A stretch of 64,000 nucleotides of DNA from positions 62,001 through 126,000 of the forward strand of contig JADFZW010000002.1 of the NCBI GenBank assembly GCA_015232355.1, read 5' to 3'. Below the pieces are notes generated by a model. That model did not search any database, was not told the DNA's origin, and saw only the letters and a program-made list of their open reading frames with translations. Shown in pieces: positions 27,842 through 35,234 of the stretch (position 1 is its first letter; the number at the start of each line of letters is the position of its first letter). Position numbers and translations under genes: made by a program. The stretch is from Oligoflexia bacterium (lineage in GTDB: Bacteria > Bdellovibrionota > Bacteriovoracia > Bacteriovoracales > Bacteriovoracaceae).

Positions 27842-28012
27842 ATGATGGTCATTGACAGAGTTGTCGCTCGTCTTGTATCTACATTAGCACAAGACAATAT
27901 CGTTTCTTATATGCTAATAACTATTTATACTACATACTACATACTACTAGCTACTAAGCTACTAGCAAATGTACTAACTAAACCAATACTGAGAACGGAG
28001 TTCACAATATGA
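27842..28012 (+). CDS. Possible small coupled ORF
   Basis: A 56-codon frame starting ATGATG, with a hydrophobic repeat-rich middle (TTYYILLATKLLA). Its TGA overlaps the ATG of the Asn/His-repeat gene (ATGA), an arrangement typical of coupled genes. There is no good ribosome site and the middle is built from a TACTACA-like repeat, so it may not be real. Confidence 0.3.
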   Translation: MMVIDRVVARLVSTLAQDNIVSYMLITIYTTYYILLATKLLANVLTKPILRTEFTI

Positions 28013-28323
28013 GAAGTGGAGCAGATTCAATATTTGCCTATGATAATGATAATTACATCCTTCGTAATCGTAATCACAATCATAATCATAATCATAATCA
28101 TAATCATAATCATAATCATAATCATAATCACAATCTAGGTCAAATCGATTCAAGTAATTTAAGTAATTCAACTAATCTACTTGAATCAAATGATCCACAC
28201 GATTTAAATGATTCGAACAACTCAAACAACTATGAAAATGAAATTAGTGAGTACAGAAATTTTGAGAAAATGGGTATAGTACACCTCACTGACATTATGA
28301 GAGAAAAACAAAAAGGCCTATAA
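28009..28323 (+). CDS. Hypothetical protein with a long Asn-His repeat
   Basis: 104 residues. Residues ~20-42 are an Asn-His alternation with ten His, encoded by an AATCAT hexanucleotide array; the rest is Asn/Ser/Asp-rich and ends with a short more ordered segment (FEKMGIVHLTDIMREKQ). No family recognised. The His-rich tract could bind Ni, Zn or Cu, but the codon-level uniformity suggests recent repeat expansion. The sequence before the ATG (GAACGGAGTTCACAAT) gives a GGAG ribosome site. Confidence 0.5.
   Translation: MRSGADSIFAYDNDNYILRNRNHNHNHNHNHNHNHNHNHNHNLGQIDSSNLSNSTNLLESNDPHDLNDSNNSNNYENEISEYRNFEKMGIVHLTDIMREKQKGL
28074..28137. repeat. AATCAT hexanucleotide microsatellite
   Basis: Eight perfect AATCAT-type units flanked by AATCAC variants, in frame with the Asn/His protein. 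It is the longest uninterrupted microsatellite in the window. Confidence 0.95.
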
Positions 28324-28367
28324 TCCATTATTAATAATTATCTGCAATACTACAATATCTACCGTTC

Positions 28368-28934
28368 CTAGTTATCACTCGTCTCAAAATATAAATCAGG
28401 AATTGTCTCTAAAATTTCATCTAATGGAAGACCGTATATTTTAAACTCCTCTGCATTTTTGTTGTTCTCAATACTAAATAGATTCCAACTATTATTTTCA
28501 CTATCACTACTACTACTACTATTATTATTATTATTCATTAACAACTCCAGCAGTGAATTATTCATTCTTAAAATTACAATCTTACCATCTACCATCACCT
28601 TTCCTGCAGCAAAACATCTCTCTAGATTATTTATACTCACAACTCCTGCCAAACACCAAAAGAGAAGAAGAAGTGGTAATTCAAGCCAACCAATTCCATC
28701 TTCATCTTTTAATTTAATAGAACAATTATCTTCAATACATAAAGCATACCTCTTTAGAGGAATTGAAAGCTTCCTGCATTTAGAAATATATATAAATTTC
28801 TCTCTAATATTTTGTCCCTTTCGTCCAATCCCTATTAGATCTATACCTGGTAATCCTTTTGAAGAATAACCGTAGATATCAATAATACTTGGGCCCTTTT
28901 TCGAAAGATAGACTCCCTTTATTCTAGTTTCCAT
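28368..28934 (-). CDS. Stand-alone YifB/ComM N-terminal (ChlI/Lon-like) domain protein
   Basis: 188 residues. The segment GYSSKGLPGIDLIGIGRKGQNIRE, the following SKCRKLSIPLKRYAL stretch and the LPLLLLFWCLAG ... CFAAGKVMVDGKI part follow the pattern of the YifB/ComM N-terminal domain, whose family signature is roughly RGLPxFxIVGL-x-ESxERV. The Mg-chelatase AAA+ domain is missing, and an N5-S5 low-complexity tract follows where the AAA+ part would begin. It could be a degenerate remnant or a separate small protein. It lies 105 bases after dapD in the same direction. Confidence 0.55.
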   Translation of the reverse strand: METRIKGVYLSKKGPSIIDIYGYSSKGLPGIDLIGIGRKGQNIREKFIYISKCRKLSIPLKRYALCIEDNCSIKLKDEDGIGWLELPLLLLFWCLAGVVSINNLERCFAAGKVMVDGKIVILRMNNSLLELLMNNNNNSSSSSDSENNSWNLFSIENNKNAEEFKIYGLPLDEILETIPDLYFETSDN

Positions 28935-29039
28935 TTAAGTTTACTTGCAATCACATCTCAAAACATCGAGATCGCTAACTGCTATAAAATAAAGATAATT
29001 ATTTTTTGTATGTGAAAATTTTGAATAAAACGGATGCAG

Positions 29040-29840
29040 CTATCTCAATGCATCTTCTAACGTCAATGAAGCATCACTCTTTTGATCACGATATTTAACT
29101 ATGATTGGTGTTTGCAAATAAAGACCATTTTGGGTGGCCCAACTTTTTTCATTAGATATAGCGCGAACTCCAGGAACTACTACTGCTCCCTCTGGAACGG
29201 CGGCACCTCTCTCTAGAACAACTTCATTAACTAAATCATAAATTCGCAAACCCTTTGATAGAATTACTCCTGGAGCAATCACTGCTCGTCTCTTGACTAA
29301 AATTCCCTCAACAATAACTGATCCCGCACCAATAAAGACATCATCTTCAATAATCACTGGTCTATTGCCAATTGGCTCTAAAACGCCGCCAATTTGCACT
29401 CCGGCCGAGAGATGCACTCTCTTACCAATTTGAGCACAGGAACCAACTAAGACGTGACTATCGATCATTGTTCCTTCATCAACATATGCTCCAACATTAA
29501 CATAGGAAGGAGGCATAATTACCACTCCGGTCGCAATGTAAGCTCCTCCTCTAGCTGCTGAACCATAGGGAACAATTCTTACTTTACGATCTGATGCTAA
29601 TGTAAATTTTTGAGGTAGCATGGTATGTTTATCAATATACCCATTGATTTCGACTAAATTTCCCTCTCGAAATGCTCGAAGGATTACTTTCTTTACACTA
29701 ATATTAGTTGCTCGTAATACTCCTCTTTCGAGGGCATCTTTTACTTTATCCCAACTATATTTTTCTACGTCTATATCAGGATCAGTGGAAATTAATTCTT
29801 CAAAATTATTTAAATTATTTTCATCATCTACCGTTACCAT
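29040..29840 (-). CDS. dapD: Tetrahydrodipicolinate N-succinyltransferase
   Basis: About 266 residues of left-handed beta-helix acyltransferase. Features: RIVPYGSAARGGAYIATGVV, MPPSYVNVGAYVDEGTMIDSH, the hexapeptide coils and GVLEPIGNRPVIIEDDVFIG, all characteristic of DapD. It succinylates tetrahydrodipicolinate in lysine and meso-DAP synthesis. ATG 29840 is chosen because GGGAG lies eight bases upstream; the longer frame begins at a TTG. The start overlaps the end of dapA by 17 bases, indicating a dapA-dapD operon. Confidence 0.95.
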   Translation of the reverse strand: MVTVDDENNLNNFEELISTDPDIDVEKYSWDKVKDALERGVLRATNISVKKVILRAFREGNLVEINGYIDKHTMLPQKFTLASDRKVRIVPYGSAARGGAYIATGVVIMPPSYVNVGAYVDEGTMIDSHVLVGSCAQIGKRVHLSAGVQIGGVLEPIGNRPVIIEDDVFIGAGSVIVEGILVKRRAVIAPGVILSKGLRIYDLVNEVVLERGAAVPEGAVVVPGVRAISNEKSWATQNGLYLQTPIIVKYRDQKSDASLTLEDALR

Positions 29841-30750
29841 TTTTTTTCTCCCATTCAACAATCAATTCATTTGCCTTGATTAATTTTTCCCTTGATTCTA
29901 AATCAAGATGAGATAGTGGTGGTCGCATAAGAGGAGTTCTGATGTAACCTAATTCATGCATAAGTGCCTTAACAGGAACAGGATTGCTGACAGTGAAGAG
30001 TGAATCAGAGGCAATCTTCCAGGTTGGAAGAATGTTACTGAAGTGTCCCTCTTTACAAAGTTGAACATATTTATGAGTAGCGCTCGGCCAAACGTTGGAT
30101 GCTACAGAGACTAATCCTACTGCTCCTGAGAGAGCGAAGTGTGGCATCATCCCATCATCTCCACTGTAATATGATATTGTTGGAGTTGCTTGACGATAAT
30201 TATGAAATTCAGCTGTACTACCACTGGCCTCTTTAACCGCCCAAAAATTTGCATGACTCTCTAGTTGTTGAATGGCCTTAAGACTTAGAGCACATCCGGT
30301 GCGTCCTGGAATATTGTAGAGCATAGATGGACGAGATGATCGATTTAATAAACGAAAAAACCATTCTTGTTGTCCGATAGCTCCTGGTTTTGCATAGAGA
30401 GGAGTAACCATCAAATAACAATCAACTGCAATCGTTTCGAGATAATCAACCCACTTGACTGTATCTTCGATATTTATTCCCCCAACTCCAACCATCAACG
30501 GGACTTTCAATTTCATTGAGATGGCATTTTCTAAAATTTCTTTTTTCTCCTCGAAAGAGAGAGTTAATGCCTCTCCTGTACTTCCTAAAAGTAGAATGGC
30601 ATTTTTAGCTTGTTCTTGCATACGAAGTAACTTGCTCATACTATCCAAATCAACACTGTTATCATTGGTAAATGGAGTTACTACTGCCGTCCACACTGGC
30701 CAAATATCTAACTTATTCTTAACTGTATTCATGTTTGTATTCATGTTCAT
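29824..30750 (-). CDS. dapA: 4-hydroxy-tetrahydrodipicolinate synthase
   Basis: 308 residues, TIM-barrel aldolase. Motifs: LLLGSTGEALTL, the catalytic Tyr in MLYNIPGRTG and the Schiff-base Lys in WAVKEASGS. It condenses pyruvate with aspartate semialdehyde, the first committed step of the DAP/lysine pathway. The first nine residues are an NMNTNMNT repeat, absent from typical DapA. GGGAG is six bases before the ATG. First gene of the dapA-dapD operon. Confidence 0.96.
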   Translation of the reverse strand: MNMNTNMNTVKNKLDIWPVWTAVVTPFTNDNSVDLDSMSKLLRMQEQAKNAILLLGSTGEALTLSFEEKKEILENAISMKLKVPLMVGVGGINIEDTVKWVDYLETIAVDCYLMVTPLYAKPGAIGQQEWFFRLLNRSSRPSMLYNIPGRTGCALSLKAIQQLESHANFWAVKEASGSTAEFHNYRQATPTISYYSGDDGMMPHFALSGAVGLVSVASNVWPSATHKYVQLCKEGHFSNILPTWKIASDSLFTVSNPVPVKALMHELGYIRTPLMRPPLSHLDLESREKLIKANELIVEWEKKNGNGR

Positions 30751-30841
30751 AAACTGCTCCCTTTTAAATTTTTATATCCTCTTATTATTTTACCAATATA
30801 TATACCAATATATTCTTACTAATATAAATACCAATTTCAAG

Positions 30842-31870
30842 TTAAAAACCATCAATTGGAATTGGACATACCACCGGAACTATCATATCACCTCTAAGTT
30901 TTTCTAAATTACTTCTAATTTTGTTGGCCTTGTGAATTTCAAATAGCATCTGCGATGGTTTTTCGCGTCTTTTTTCCATTGCTGAAATCCAAAAAGAATC
31001 TCCTTTCGATGGTTTGAATATTAAACTCTGTTTCGACGTGGACGTAGGAACACTAATTCTTTCACTCGTCTCAACACTATAAAAATTCACTTTATTGATA
31101 GTGGTATCGTAAATTGCATATGTCGATGTCAGCGGAGTCGCGAACACGCCCGAAGTCGCACCAATCGCACCTGCATTTATCACTCTCACACGCTTACCAT
31201 CTTTATCTTCATAAATATAATTAGTCATCTTGTGAGTATGAGCAAAAATCTCTAAATCAATAACAGATGCATTCGGATATTGGGCAAATGCCATTGTATC
31301 GATGATCATCGGTTGCCTTGGAATTCTTTTATCAAAATCAACTTCACTGACTGCTCCTGCAAATAGAGGAATCTTATGTTGAGGAAAATGTGATACAAGA
31401 ATTTTTCTCCCATCGATTTCAATTATTTTACTCTCAAAACTACCCTCTGGATTCACAACCTCTCCAAACTGTTTTAAATAAACAACAGGATCAGAATTAG
31501 AATTATGACCTAGATTCGTTTTCGTAAAATATTGTCTCTCGTACTGATACTGATCTTTCTCTCCCATTACAATATGAATTTTATTCTTACTATTATGTAC
31601 AAACCAACCTAAAGATTTTTTAACCAATTTTAAATCTATCTTACCATAATCACCTGTTAAAATAATCTCTGATATCGATTGCCGTCGCATTTGCAAAAGT
31701 GCCTTCTCATACGCTTGAATGTCTCTTTGTGTGTCTCCGTGAATATCTCCCATGATTCCAATCTTCATCGCATAGACATTTGAAAATAAAAAATATAAAG
31801 GTAATATCACTGATAAAAAAAATATTCCTGCCAAAATTGATGTAATCAATTTTTGTTTACTTAATCTCAT
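30842..31870 (-). CDS. Exported or anchored calcineurin-like metallophosphatase
   Basis: About 342 residues. An N-terminal hydrophobic segment (residues ~10-30 of the mature start, ending near NVYA) is a signal peptide or anchor. The phosphoesterase motifs are MGDIHGD, ILTGDYGK, a GEKDQ in place of the usual GNHD, SHFPQH and FAHTHK, so most metal ligands are kept but the GN(H/D)D motif is altered. ATG 31870 is chosen because GAGGAG is seven bases upstream. Substrate unknown; acts in the periplasm or outside. Confidence 0.8.
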   Translation of the reverse strand: MRLSKQKLITSILAGIFFLSVILPLYFLFSNVYAMKIGIMGDIHGDTQRDIQAYEKALLQMRRQSISEIILTGDYGKIDLKLVKKSLGWFVHNSKNKIHIVMGEKDQYQYERQYFTKTNLGHNSNSDPVVYLKQFGEVVNPEGSFESKIIEIDGRKILVSHFPQHKIPLFAGAVSEVDFDKRIPRQPMIIDTMAFAQYPNASVIDLEIFAHTHKMTNYIYEDKDGKRVRVINAGAIGATSGVFATPLTSTYAIYDTTINKVNFYSVETSERISVPTSTSKQSLIFKPSKGDSFWISAMEKRREKPSQMLFEIHKANKIRSNLEKLRGDMIVPVVCPIPIDGF

Positions 31871-31928
31871 CTTCAAACTCCTCATATCGTATTGTTTTAC
31901 AAATCGGAGTTTTGGATTATTTATTTAA

Positions 31929-31964
31929 TATTAGGTGCCGCCTATTAGGTGCCTATTAGGTGCC
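31929..31964. repeat. Three TATTAGGTGCC direct repeats
   Basis: Copies at 31929-31939, 31943-31953 and 31954-31964. The last runs into the left arm of the adjacent palindrome. They lie upstream of a sigma-54 promoter. Confidence 0.9.
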
Positions 31965-32002
31965 GGCCGACTTTTTTTTATAAATAAAGTCGGCCGGCAC
32001 CT
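31958..32002. other. Perfect 17-bp GC-rich palindrome with T-tract
   Basis: AGGTGCCGGCCGACTTT (31958-31974) and its exact complement (31986-32002) flank an 11-base AT loop; TTTTC follows on the + strand. As RNA it would be a strong hairpin and could be a rho-independent terminator, but it lies between two divergent genes, where no upstream gene needs one. It ends ~27 bases before the sigma-54 promoter. Confidence 0.85.
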
Positions 32003-32028
32003 TTTCTTTCTCTCAACTTCTGCGTTTG

Positions 32029-32044
32029 TGGCACTACCATTGCA
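32029..32044 (+). promoter_or_regulatory. Sigma-54 (RpoN) promoter
   Basis: TGGCAC-N5-TTGCA, an exact match to the -24/-12 consensus, 60 bases upstream of the zinc-ribbon gene and in the right orientation. The start of transcription would be near 32055. The palindrome and direct repeats upstream could be the enhancer-binding sites such promoters need. Confidence 0.75.
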
Positions 32045-32104
32045 TACATAATTACTTATGAAGACTGGAAAGGTCATTATTGTACAAAAAAAGGTAGGTA
32101 ATTT

Positions 32105-32341
32105 ATGAAGTGTCTTAAATGTGGTAACGAGATGAACGAACATAGCATTAAAGTATTGGGACCTGAATTTAAATATCACGCATGTAAAAGTTGCGGTAAA
32201 GTTCAATATGAAGAATTTTCAATTGTAGGTTTAGCAGGAATGATCGTAGATAAAATCGATCAATGCTCTATGAATGATCTCACTACATTCACAGAATTAA
32301 GGAAAGAACTGCGGGCCAGAGTAACTCATCAAGCGGCATAA
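32105..32341 (+). CDS. Small zinc-ribbon protein
   Basis: 78 residues. Two CxxC pairs (MKCLKCGNEM and CKSCGKVQY) form a zinc ribbon, followed by a helical C-terminal part. Similar little proteins bind nucleic acid or partner proteins; the function here is unknown. AGGTAGGT is upstream of the ATG. Its promoter is of the sigma-54 type, so it is probably switched on by an enhancer-binding protein not present in the window. Confidence 0.7.
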   Translation: MKCLKCGNEMNEHSIKVLGPEFKYHACKSCGKVQYEEFSIVGLAGMIVDKIDQCSMNDLTTFTELRKELRARVTHQAA

Positions 32342-32356
32342 TTCACAACTTATTTA

Positions 32357-32761
32357 TTACTTGCTGCTAACTTTGAACAACTCTACTTCAAAGATCAAAG
32401 TTGCTCCTCCAGGAATAACAGGTGGTGCTCCTCTGTCTCCGTAGCCAAGATCAGATGGGATAACAAGATGGATTTTTCCTCCCTCTTTTATTAATTGTAA
32501 TCCTTCAGTCCAACCACTAATAACGTTTTTTAAAGGAAAAGAGATCTTTTGATTTCTACTATACGATGAATCAAAGACTTCACCATTAATTAACATTCCC
32601 TTGTAATGAACTTCAACTGTATCTCTTGCGGTTGGTTGCTTGCCATTTCCTTCAGAAATAATTTTATAAGCTAATCCAGTTTCAGTTTTTATTCCGCCAT
32701 TTTCAGATATAAATTTCTCTAAAAAAGCAGCACCTTCATTTTTTTGATCAATAGTCGCCAT
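32357..32761 (-). CDS. FKBP-type peptidyl-prolyl isomerase
   Basis: About 134 residues. A single FKBP domain: DTVEVHYKGMLINGEVFDSS, VISGWTEGLQLIKEGGK and IPSDLGYGDRGAPPVIPGGA, with the usual active-site aromatic residues. No signal peptide, so it should act in the cytosol on prolyl bonds in proteins. Met3 (32761) is chosen from three consecutive ATGs because AGGAG is seven bases upstream of it. Confidence 0.92.
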   Translation of the reverse strand: MATIDQKNEGAAFLEKFISENGGIKTETGLAYKIISEGNGKQPTARDTVEVHYKGMLINGEVFDSSYSRNQKISFPLKNVISGWTEGLQLIKEGGKIHLVIPSDLGYGDRGAPPVIPGGATLIFEVELFKVSSK

Positions 32762-32800
32762 CATCATTCTCCTAAAAATAAAAAATTAAAAAAATAAACT

Positions 32801-33415
32801 TTATAGATCCTCTGAGCAAACCTTACCATTTTTAAAACAATATTCGCCGATGGTATACACCACTCTTTCTTCATTGGCACCACCACCACCACTGGTAGCA
32901 ATCGGGTTAAGCGAATTATCTTGTGGATCCCTTTTAATATTTGTCTTAGATGATAGTAGAGATGAAGAAGGTATCTTTCCATAATTAAATTTCAAATTAC
33001 ATTCAACAAAATTTTGAGCAAGTGGTATTTGCATAAACATTCTCTGTCTTAATTCCTTTTCTCTCTCGATCATCACCAATCCTCGTACAGCAACATCTCT
33101 CTTGCCTCCACAATCAGCTATAATCTCCAACATTTGATCAGTACCACCATATAATCTCCTATCAGAATGAATTATTGTCCACACATCAAGCATGCCCATT
33201 TTATTTATCTTGGCATTAACTTTTATCAACCGAGGCAGAGGTAGATTATTTTGATCATATAATTCGCCCTTATCACTCATACCAGTTCTCATATTATTGT
33301 TACTCTCTTGATTGTTACTTTGACTACTTTTCATCTTGATTCCACTACATGAAGTGACATTAAAAAATAACAATATCCAAGACAGTAAAGATATCACAAT
33401 TATGAAATTTTTCAT
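32801..33415 (-). CDS. Lipoprotein of unknown function
   Basis: 204 residues. The signal peptide ends in a lipobox-like FNVTSC (Cys at residue 23). The mature part begins with an Asn/Ser/Gln-rich linker and has three further cysteines, two of them in a YCFKNGKVC pair near the end. No family recognised. It lies 39 bases upstream of the FKBP gene on the same strand and may be co-transcribed with it. Confidence 0.65.
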   Translation of the reverse strand: MKNFIIVISLLSWILLFFNVTSCSGIKMKSSQSNNQESNNNMRTGMSDKGELYDQNNLPLPRLIKVNAKINKMGMLDVWTIIHSDRRLYGGTDQMLEIIADCGGKRDVAVRGLVMIEREKELRQRMFMQIPLAQNFVECNLKFNYGKIPSSSLLSSKTNIKRDPQDNSLNPIATSGGGGANEERVVYTIGEYCFKNGKVCSEDL

Positions 33416-33468
33416 TCTGTGCTCTGTGTTTTAAAATTATCAAATTATATTTAATTTTTTTAATTTTG

Positions 33469-33499
33469 TTTAATTATGTTTAATTATGTTTAATTATGA
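33469..33499. repeat. TAATTATGTT ten-base tandem repeat
   Basis: Three near-identical units in the non-coding space between the lipoprotein gene and the transglutaminase-like gene. The unit is not a multiple of three, unlike the coding repeats. Confidence 0.8.
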
Positions 33500-33548
33500 T
33501 TAAGAACAGTAGGATAATAATGGTGATATTGTCTATATAAATCTATTT

Positions 33549-34916
33549 CTATTTTCTCATTCCTGATTTTTTCATCATCTCTAACATTCCATCTCCAAAC
33601 AACGCTTTTGCCTTAGCATTGTTAGGATCAACTACAGCTTTATCCCAAACAAAATCTGGATGATCATCTATAGAATCACCAACCCAACGACCTCCAATAA
33701 CATTATTTTTTCCATCCAACTCAATAAGATAAGTTAAATGAATTTCCTTATAGATATCCTTTGTTCCACTCGCTTCAATTTGTGGTGATACTTCAGTTAT
33801 ATAACTTAAAGTAGTCTCTACCAGTTTTTGTTTTTTTGTTCCTTTAGCAACTTTCTTTTCTTCTACTTTTAATTTTTTTATTGCTTTTGCATTAACATCT
33901 TTTATTTTATGTGAGTATTTAACTCCACCTTGATTCCATACTGGTGCACCTGCAGTTATTTCTACAACAAATCCCTTTTTATTAATTCCAATCTTATTTC
34001 CTAAAATTATAAAAAACGCTCCTGGATTAAGATCAGTATAGGTTTTATCCTTTAATCTGTTTTTATCATCTTTTTCATAGTAAGTTTCGCATCTATCTCC
34101 ACAAGAAACCTCTTCAGAATTACCATCATAATCTGCATAAAGAAGAGAAATTAATGCTTTCATATCAGAAGATGCCACTGATAAATTAAACTTTCCAGCA
34201 GAGCAATTAATGTTCATCTCACACTTATTTGGTTCTTTTTCCATTATGGTGGCCGGTGCCCAACCATGACAGATACCAAACCAACTAACTTTACTCATTC
34301 TCTCTTTTGCCTTTTTAGCAGCATCATCATCGTTATTACTAATTGCCTCGTTATACTCTTTTTCAGCAGCAGTATATTCTTCGTATGTATCTCTAGAACT
34401 ATCTAACTGGCCTTTTGTTAATGGATAATTAAAATCCAAATTAACAATATCAAGTTTCATAGTAGGAGGTAATTTCATTCTCTCCTCTTCAGGCATTAGA
34501 AAAATATCTTTTGCAGTAAGATCTAACAAATTATCCAGATTTTCAGTTACCTTTTTTACTCTTGCAATTCTCTGATTAAATTCATTCTCGCTCTCAACTG
34601 ATTTATTGCGAACAAATTTTGTAATGTCAAATTCACCAATCCATTGACAAGCGGCCCCTCTCCTTACTGTGGCCCAATAGGTATCCGACCAACCTGGATT
34701 TTTTGCCTGACCATCTTTTTTTAATTTATCAAAAGATTTAGTAAAGGGAGCTTCGTTACTCATTCGCATGTCATCTGGATTATTCTTATCATCAAATCCA
34801 TCACCCAAAGCAATTGTAGTTGTTGAAAGAAAAAACAATAACGAAAATGCTGTACTTGTAATTCTAATACTCTTCAAGCTCTTATTCATAAAATTCATAA
34901 AATTAACAGAATACAT
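33549..34916 (-). CDS. Exported transglutaminase-elicitor-like protein, paralogue 1
   Basis: 455 residues with a signal peptide (hydrophobic core ~18-34, end near ALGDG). The sequence SDTYWATVRRGAACQW, the GICHGWAPATIMEKEP segment with a candidate nucleophile Cys near residue 217, and NPGAFFIILGNKIG ... VWNQGG match, point for point, the second copy at 49.5-50.5 kb. The pattern recalls the transglutaminase elicitor family (GP42 type), secreted Ca-dependent protein cross-linkers. In this copy the AFHVI His of the paralogue is Phe (AFFII), so it may be inactive. GGAGAG precedes the ATG. A charged insert separates residues 170-200. Confidence 0.65.
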   Translation of the reverse strand: MYSVNFMNFMNKSLKSIRITSTAFSLLFFLSTTTIALGDGFDDKNNPDDMRMSNEAPFTKSFDKLKKDGQAKNPGWSDTYWATVRRGAACQWIGEFDITKFVRNKSVESENEFNQRIARVKKVTENLDNLLDLTAKDIFLMPEEERMKLPPTMKLDIVNLDFNYPLTKGQLDSSRDTYEEYTAAEKEYNEAISNNDDDAAKKAKERMSKVSWFGICHGWAPATIMEKEPNKCEMNINCSAGKFNLSVASSDMKALISLLYADYDGNSEEVSCGDRCETYYEKDDKNRLKDKTYTDLNPGAFFIILGNKIGINKKGFVVEITAGAPVWNQGGVKYSHKIKDVNAKAIKKLKVEEKKVAKGTKKQKLVETTLSYITEVSPQIEASGTKDIYKEIHLTYLIELDGKNNVIGGRWVGDSIDDHPDFVWDKAVVDPNNAKAKALFGDGMLEMMKKSGMRK

Positions 34917-35234
34917 AAAATCATCTCTCCTTTTTTATTTTTATAAAAATCTCTGTCTTTAATCTCTGTCTATTATCAATAAATAATCTTTGTTTGCTCT
35001 TATCTTATGATTATATAAACAAATCTGATATATACAAAAAAAGGGGGTTTATGAGGGTTTTTCGAAAAAAAAGTGCCCAGAAAAATAAACACTTTTTGTT
35101 TATACTTTATGATTTCAATATGTTTCACTTAAATTCATATTAAAAACATACAAACAAAACATACGCTAATCCTTTATTATAAAAAAGCCGAAAATATTTC
35201 ATCTGAAATAAAACAAAGCAAAGCAGGGGTATAT
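34917..35234. promoter_or_regulatory. Divergent promoter region of two exported-protein genes
   Basis: 318 bases, no gene. Very AT-rich; the ten-mer TTTGTTTATA occurs once in each direction (near 35023-35032 on the - strand and 35094-35103 on the + strand), each followed by an AT-rich possible -10. A GGGGGTTT and a GTGCCCAG are the only GC-containing patches. Confidence 0.3.

Noticed and set aside
28074..28137. Possible CRISPR array
   Set aside because: The units are contiguous hexamers with no spacers and form part of an open reading frame.
31931..32206. A leftward 91-codon open frame across the palindrome
   Set aside because: It runs antisense through the sigma-54 promoter and the start of the zinc-ribbon gene, has no ribosome site and reads through the hairpin.
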